Shown here piece by piece: positions 57,676-64,000 of a DNA stretch of 64,000 bases (positions are counted from its first letter, which is position 1; each line of letters starts with the position of its first letter). Under the pieces are notes generated by a model. That model saw only the letters and a program-made list of their open reading frames with translations. It did no database searches and was not told the origin of the DNA. Location of the stretch: the NCBI GenBank assembly GCA_028023455.1, contig JAQFVV010006255.1, positions 2,482,001 through 2,546,000 on the forward strand, given 5' to 3'. This DNA comes from Epiperipatus broadwayi. Lineage: Eukaryota > Onychophora > Udeonychophora > Euonychophora > Peripatidae. The position numbers were made by a program, and so were the translations under genes.

Positions 57676-58603
57676 AACCCTAGCTCAGCTCTATCCATTA
57701 ATCCATGTCAACAGCTTTAGGTCGCTCAAAATCGTCAACTTTTTTAGCTATGGTATTGTTTTTATACTTGTTTTAAAGCTTATAAAAAGTCCCGTAAGAT
57801 GCTGCCCTTGTAAAAAATCAATAAATGTGACATAGAAAGTCTAACAAAAGGAGGAGGCAGTCTGTTCGAAACACTGATTGGCTGATGATTATTTGGTCAA
57901 AAAAGATTGCCGATAAATAATTTACACCGCTGAAATTGAAAATATATGTTTTAGAGTGTTTTTTTTTAATTTTTTTCATACATATTATAAATTAATTTCA
58001 TGAAATATGCTGAAAATAGTTATTTTACAAAAATAGTAAGATTTTATTAAAAAATTGTATAGTTTACACGAATGTAAATTGAAAAAGAAACCAGTGAATA
58101 GCAACAATTTTGATATCCTGTCAAAAGTTTAAATTGCCCGAAGCTATTTATTTGATTTTCAAAGAAAAATTAATGTTTTAGAATACCTTTCTGGCATTTA
58201 TTTACGTATTATAACGTATTTTGGTAAAGTATGCTGAAAACATAATTATTTTTAGAAAAATGTTAAGATTTTATTAAAAAATTCTTAACTTTTATAATAA
58301 CATAAAATGAGGAGAGAAATCAATGATGTTTGCATCACTTCTAATTTGTTATGATCCTTTTTTTTAAATTTTTTTCACTATCAAATATTTTTATAATTAT
58401 AAATAAAAATTTATTTTTGAAAAAACTTTCGTTTACTTTCATAACCTGACAACTTATTAATATACTTTTTACAAACGAAACTAAAATGAATATAATATTA
58501 AAAGATGTATATATTTTTATGGCTGAGTTTGTTAATTGATCCATCAAAACTTTAGAATTTTAATTCACTCAGCCAATAATAAATTGTACAGTTAAAAGGT
58601 TAA
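57676..58603. repeat. Composite repeat block with internal duplications, TTAACCC start
   Basis: Starts TTAACCCTAGCTCAGC, echoing the TTAACCC end of the adjacent MITE. On the - strand, 57.95-58.56 kb holds two successive copies of a segment that is also present in the element at 27.1-28.6 kb (27525-27960): 'attggctgagtgaattaa', 'caaaaataaatttttattta', 'aaaatcttaac.atttttct' and 'tttcagcatattt'. The second copy begins about 260 bp from the first. Non-coding. Confidence 0.65.
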
Positions 58604-59464
58604 CCCTTTAAGCTGACTAATTGTTTAATCGAGGAAATTGGTACATCACTTAAAGTTGATTAGTTGTCATACTACGTAATAATGTGCGTCAATTTTTCAA
58701 AAGCACAAACAGTTTTATAATATACTCCACTCTATTGAATTATTTTACAAAGTATATAGTAATTTCTCACATTATAAAAGACGATTTATGTCAAACAAAA
58801 ACAAAGCACTGCCTTTTCACATTTTTATAAAATCTTATTAGCTGTTGAAATTTTGTAAACAAAAGAAAATGGAAAAGCTCTGCCTTCTCATCATCTTTTA
58901 CGTGAATCAAATTATTGGCTTGTTAAAATCTTTACTATGGCTGCCAAAAATTAAAAATTATTGTAACGCTTTTGTTTTATTATATGAAAATAATAATTGA
59001 ATGTTTTAGATGCATTTCTCAAAAAATATTTTGAGAAATACACATAAAATACAAATTATTTTCATCATTTGTCAAAAATAAACATTATTTTACAAAAATT
59101 GTTAAGATTTTGGCAAGCAATTATAAAAATTTTGCAACAGCCGGAATAAAAATCATAATGTAAAGATGATGAGTAGGCGTTGCTTTTCCATGTTCATTCG
59201 TTAACAAATATTTCTAACAGTTAAAAAGATTCAAGAATATATTTGTGAACAAAGCTGTGCTTTGTTTTTATAATGTGAGATAAATCGCTTTATATTATTT
59301 TTTATTTAAAATGAAATTCAATAGTGACAGTATATTTATAAAACGGTCAATAACTTTTGGTTCTAAAAATTGACATCAAAATCGTAAACGTAGCATCGAC
59401 AACTAAGCAGCTTTACAGTGATGTCAAATTTCCTCGATTAAAAACGAGTCAGTCAGTCAAAGGG
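58604..59464. mobile_element. piggyBac-like MITE, 861 bp, TTAA target duplication
   Basis: Left junction TTAA|CCCTTTAAGCTGACTAATT (TTAA at 58600-58603) and right junction AGTCAGTCAAAGGG|TTAA (59465-59468). TTAA on both sides with CCC-starting inverted ends is the signature of piggyBac-superfamily insertion. The two halves remain imperfectly complementary over most of their length: 'aatcgaggaaatt' with 'aatttcctcgatt', 'ttagttgtc' with 'gacaactaa', 'tctcacattataaaa' with 'tttataatgtgaga', and 'acaaagcac' with 'gtgctttgt'. No transposase frame. It lies in a Tigger tail fragment on its right side. Confidence 0.8.
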
Positions 59465-59468
59465 TTAA

Positions 59469-59580
59469 AGTAATTTTTCCTTTTTGCTTTGCATTTATGC
59501 AATTTTTGAAAATTACAGAACCTATTCCCCTATTTTTCAAGGTAAATTAAGTCTATTTTTGTGTGATTTCTTTTGTGCTT
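59469..59580 (+). repeat. Tigger-like element fragment (third copy)
   Basis: 'agtaatttttcctttttgct' followed by 'ttgaaaattacagaaccta' and 'tttttcaaggtaaattaagt' matches 41738-41845 of the TIR-bounded Tigger-like element and 28430-28530 of the other. It stops abruptly near 59580, before the TIR would be reached. Confidence 0.78.
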
Positions 59581-62500
59581 ATAAATTGAATGGATGTGAA
59601 ATCAAAGAACAAGCAGGAATAAGTACATGAAATGGATGTATAAATGATTTATATGATGAAATTAACAAGTTTGTATTTATTTAATTAAAAAAAATAGCTA
59701 GATCCGAATAATGTATGTCAATACATTGCAAAGATTTTATTAAAATAAATGTAAAATCTATGAGATTGTCATTACTAAACACTATAGATGATAATATTTA
59801 TTTTAGTTTTTTTTTTTTCCTTATTTGATTATTTACAGAGAATACATTCATTCCAAATTTTTTGTTTCTTATTTCTATGTTGTTGTGGTTTTTTTTTAAA
59901 ATAATTTTGGGGATGAAAAGTTTTTAAAAATTGTAAACAGAAAGCTTTTTTTTTTTTAAGTTTTCATGATGAAATGAAGCTTGCCTTCAACAATTTTAAG
60001 TCATCAAACCTATTTGTAAATATATATTAAATGAAAATTTATTGACTATTCACTTGAGTTAATTTTTATTAGCATCAGTGAGAAGTTAAGATTTTAAAAC
60101 TTATTTTGCTGCTAACCTATTATTAAAATTTCTGATAACCAAACCAATAAATTAATTAAAATTTTATGTGAAGAATTTATTTGAGATAATTAATGATAAA
60201 ACAGTAAGCATTTGATAAATTCGATTAAGTCATTCTATTATATATTTCAGTGAATAGAAAGTGTATATTGGAAAAGATGTATTTTTTAGATTAAATGGGT
60301 TTACTCATAGAAGCTTAAGTAAAAATATAAGATGTGGAAATAAATCATTTATTGTTTTTTTAATGTTGGAGAAAAGTAAAGGGGGATGCATTCGATTTTT
60401 TCATGAAGTTGCTGTAATTACAGATAGTGAAGTGGAATTTATTAAATACTTCGAAAGTGAATTGAAATAACTAGGTAACACATTTCTAGATTAAGTGATA
60501 ATAATTGATTTTCATTGTTGCTATCCCTTAATATAATTTATTTTAATAAGTCAATGATTACTACAATATTATAAAGTTTAATTAATAATAGTGAACAAAA
60601 ATTGCTAAAATTTATTATAAATTTAGGATAATTAAAAAACATGACAGAATTAATTAAATGGGAACATGCAAAAAAAATAAGCATTGGATATGATAATTAA
60701 CAATAGTGTTGCAGAACATATTCATTGCTTTTAATGTGTATCAAAATATGATTTAAAAAAAAATGATGTTACAATTTCAGTTACTTAACGGGTTTTAATA
60801 AAAAGATTACATTAGTTTGTTGTTCAGTGTATTTAATTTAGAAAGGAAATATAAATTATTTTGTTTGAAATATAACTTTATATGGAGAGAAGAATAACAT
60901 TTATTGGATATGGGTTTGATGGAAAACTGTTGCAGTCAGTAAGGGTATGAATATTAAGACACTAAAAAGATTATTTAAAAATCAAAACATAGCCTTTAAT
61001 GATAAATTGTAAATAAGAAAAAGCATTTTGTTGGAATTATGTTTTAATTTACCTTTTCTACAGTGATAAATAATATTTTATACCCTTTGTTATGCATGTA
61101 TATAGCTTTTGTACGTGTTTGATTTATTTAGATTGTTTTCTTCAGTATAAATTTGCATTTATCTATTTTAAAATATATACGCAATATTTTTAATTTTTTT
61201 ATTTTTCAAAAAATATTTTTAAATAAATTATGGCATTTTCTTAATTGCCTTTAAATTTTGAATATTATTATTTAAAAATTCTGTATTTTCTGTATTGGAA
61301 TTTATTCTTATGAGATGAATTATTAAATCCATCACAATTTTTTTTAAAATTAGCAATTTGAAAAAACTTGAACACCCCCCCCCCCTTCATTTTATCAAAG
61401 TTCACTGAAGTTATTAACATTATCAAACAATAAATAATTTTTTTTTTTTGGAGTTAATTAAAACCATATGTTATTTACTTTCTAAGTTGTATTAGCTATT
61501 ATAATTTTTATTGATTATAATTTAAGTCATTTGAATTGACGCGTGTAAGAATCTTGAAGAATTTGTAGGTACATCATTGGAGCAGAACCAATTTTGCAAA
61601 CTGCTCTGTGCAACAGCTGGGACCTCTTGAGATGAGTCGATAAAGAGCATGCTAAAAGATTGATACATTGTACAGTACTCCGTTCCTCTCTAGCTGACAG
61701 GGTTCTGCATCACATCTTTCTCATTTATCTCTGCCAGCTTCATTGAAAAAGAAGAAAAAAAAATTTATATATGTGTGCACACATGTGATATATATATATA
61801 TATGTTTTTATACATTATATATGTAAAATATTCTAGTGAAATATAAATTAGTTGACTACAATAGACTCCCATTGATGGAACATTTATTAAGCACTAAAAA
61901 TCAGTTGACTATCATAAAGTGATATGGATTGCTATATGCCTTAATGAATTAAAAAATTAATCTAAAAGGAGTTGTTTAATTATGTGGCATAATATAAAGC
62001 TTTTCATAAATCCGTGTACAAAATATAGATGCAAAAATAGGTCATTATCTTAGATAAGTGATTGTGTATATCCTGTGTATACATAAAATCTATTGACATT
62101 TTGATTAATGCTTATTTTACAAATGTTTTAATTTAATTTTCAATGCCTATTTTATTAAAATCAGTTGTCTATTATTTTTTTTAAAAATTAAATATAGAAG
62201 CAATAAAATTTATCAAATATCACTACAATTACATATATATTCTCTCTCTTTTTTTTTAAAAAAGATTATTTTCGCATATGGGGGGGGGGCAAGTTCCTAT
62301 TATTATATTTTTTGTAATCTTAGAAATACAACATCAAAACTATTTATAAACCAATAATAAAATTCAAGAAATGTTTTATTCAGTTGAAATTAAAAGATGT
62401 CCTTTTTCCTCCCAGGTATTTACTCCATATCTTATAATTATTTTTTTTTAAAAATCACTATATATATTTGACATTTTAAAAGGTGTTGCATGACAAACGG

Positions 62501-64000
62501 AGAAATCCTCTATAGCTTAATATATATTGCTAAAAATTAATCACTAAGTTCTATTCAAGATCACTTTGGTTTTGGGAACCATATATAAAAACGGTTTCAT
62601 AATTATCATAATTATGTTGAAAAATAGATAATCTAAAGCTATCTATAACTTGGATTTCAGTTTGTGAATTAAATTTAATCAGTCTTTTAATCATAAATTG
62701 AGAATAATCAAGCAGTTAATATTTTTGATAATTTGTCATCTAATTCCTTAAAAGTGACAAGCTCTCATTTCTTATATGATTCCAATCTGAAACTAATTGC
62801 CTACGAATTAAGAAACTTTCTGGAAAAATAAATACATAATAATAATAAAGTTGTACAGATTGTAAATTAGCTTTTTTTTTTTTTTTTTGACGATTCTTTT
62901 ATCTGTATTTTTAAATAAGAGTAGTTTAGTCAATACATTATTTTTTGATTACTTTTTAAATCAATAAGAAAAATATTTTTAATTTTTTTTTATGTCTCTG
63001 AAAATGCCAAAAGAGTTGATGCTAAAACTTCAGAAAATTTTAAATTAGATCATGACCATTCAGCCCAGAAACTAATCGAGTGGTTTTTTTTAATTGCACA
63101 TAGTTCATTCTTATAGTAATATAAATTTATATAATTTTTGCAGTTTTCAGTGAATAACATATATATTATTAATATCGTGACACTTTTGAAAATAGACATT
63201 TTTTTGATTTGCAAAACAAGTTCTACTTATATGAAGTGGCAAATCTATATTCATTCATCGATTGCCTTTTAGAAATTCACTATCAATATGCCACTTGCTG
63301 ATAGCAAATATAAAAACATATAGGTTAATAGTATTATCAATACTTGATATTATTTAATTAAACCAGTAAACTAACATATAAGGAATAAAAATGATTATAT
63401 GAATTTAAATCCAAAATAAACTCAATCAGAAACATATATTAATATAACTAGCCATCATTATTTTTGATCGTCTCTCATTTGATATGCATACACATACAGT
63501 TAAAAAAAGAAAGCCTTCTTATTATAAGGGAGAGAGAGAAAAGGACATTAATTAAATAGTATATTTAAATTGTATTTACAATTCGTGTATAAAAGTTAAT
63601 TTAAAATTATATTAGCTGATAATTATTTCAAAAATCTATATTATATATAATGTTCGAATTTTATTAAAGAAAAAATGTTATCTATACTATAATCGACTTT
63701 AAAAAAAGAATTCATCCACTTAACCCTCTTGCAGTGCAGTCTAATAACAAATGATTCTAAAGATCGCTATGCCATTTAACACACATAATTGTGAATATAA
63801 TAGGATTATTAAACAAGTTTGTTCTAAATATTTTCTTTTTTAATTTTGTTCATTTGGGACTTGAGAAATAAAGATTTTTGTATCAAAATGTCTCCTCTTA
63901 CTTGTTCAAATATCACATGATGTCTAAGCAACTAACCATTAAATTATTTATTCATACCTGTATGGTAAAGTATAGATTTAAGAGTTAAAGATTACTAAAT
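59581..64000. other. AT-rich non-coding DNA, no gene recognised
   Basis: Includes a C run of about 12 at 61374-61385, a G run of 10 at 62280-62289 and several (TA)n runs. A 69-codon open frame at 60261-60470, preceded by 'tatatttcag', has a mixed residue composition but no recognisable similarity. A GC-richer island at 61540-61745 has stops in all frames. None fits the expected next MARCHF6 exon. Confidence 0.45.

Noticed and set aside
60261-60470. Possible small gene of 69 codons preceded by 'tatatttcag'
   Set aside because: No recognisable similarity, no donor or partner exon, and it does not match the expected next MARCHF6 segment. Open frames of this length are expected by chance in 64 kb.

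Overview
This is an AT-rich stretch of an invertebrate animal nuclear genome, full of introns and transposons. Nothing in it looks bacterial, viral or organellar. The evidence is two spliced exons of a conserved animal membrane E3 ligase (MARCHF6/TEB4) with GT/AG boundaries and very large introns, plus non-LTR, Penelope-like, hAT, Tigger-like, piggyBac-like and LTR-type remnants and tRNA-derived retroposons. The species cannot be fixed from the sequence. An AT-rich arthropod (for example a chelicerate), a cnidarian or a mollusc would all fit. The tRNA-derived SINE that is usually common in octopus DNA was not seen.

Host gene: MARCHF6 lies on the + strand. Exon A (35487-35556) and exon B (51343-51524) join in frame through a split Val codon and are separated by a 15.8-kb intron. 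They encode a transmembrane helix and the HELYTAACGLYVCWLT block. No earlier or later exon could be recognised, so the 35 kb upstream and 12 kb downstream are most simply intronic, though this is inference.

Layout. 1-9.9 kb: a decayed Penelope-like element (PLE) with RT and GIY-YIG parts (about 2.0-3.35 kb, +), a 5'-truncated RTE-type LINE (4.15-5.26 kb, -), a 240-bp fold-back MITE (5361-5600), then AT-rich DNA. 9.9-16.1 kb: a second, different PLE on the - strand (GIY-YIG at 9.9-10.3 kb, RT at 14.4-16.0 kb), apparently split by a nearly full-length RTE LINE (10.9-14.3 kb, -) and a roughly 425-bp (ATT)n tract. 16.9-19.6 kb: a complete but dead hAT transposon with TIRs and a perfect 8-bp target duplication. 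19.7-22.9 kb: a third RTE copy (+) carrying two later insertions. 24-29 kb: a roughly 280-bp repeat family (four copies), a SINE-like copy and a Tigger-like remnant. 31-34.7 kb: a roughly 450-bp duplication and a long GC-richer non-coding element with LTR-like ends.

35.5-51.5 kb (MARCHF6 intron): a 5'-truncated tRNA-Gly retrocopy, a second long non-coding element with two tandem arrays, a Tigger-like element with TA target duplication, an LTR-retrotransposon remnant with an integrase C-terminal domain, a SINE-like copy and a second tRNA-derived retrocopy. 51.5-64 kb: a 1.4-kb nested palindrome just after exon B, a 2.18-kb TG...CA element resembling a solo LTR, a piggyBac-like TTAA-flanked MITE in a composite repeat block, and 4.4 kb with no recognisable feature.

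Apart from the MARCHF6 exons, every coding segment recognised belongs to a transposable element, and none appears fully intact. No CRISPR array, operon or new multi-gene system is visible. The most informative signals are structural: nested insertions that can be ordered in time, target-site duplications that define element ends, and large inverted repeats in a host-gene intron.
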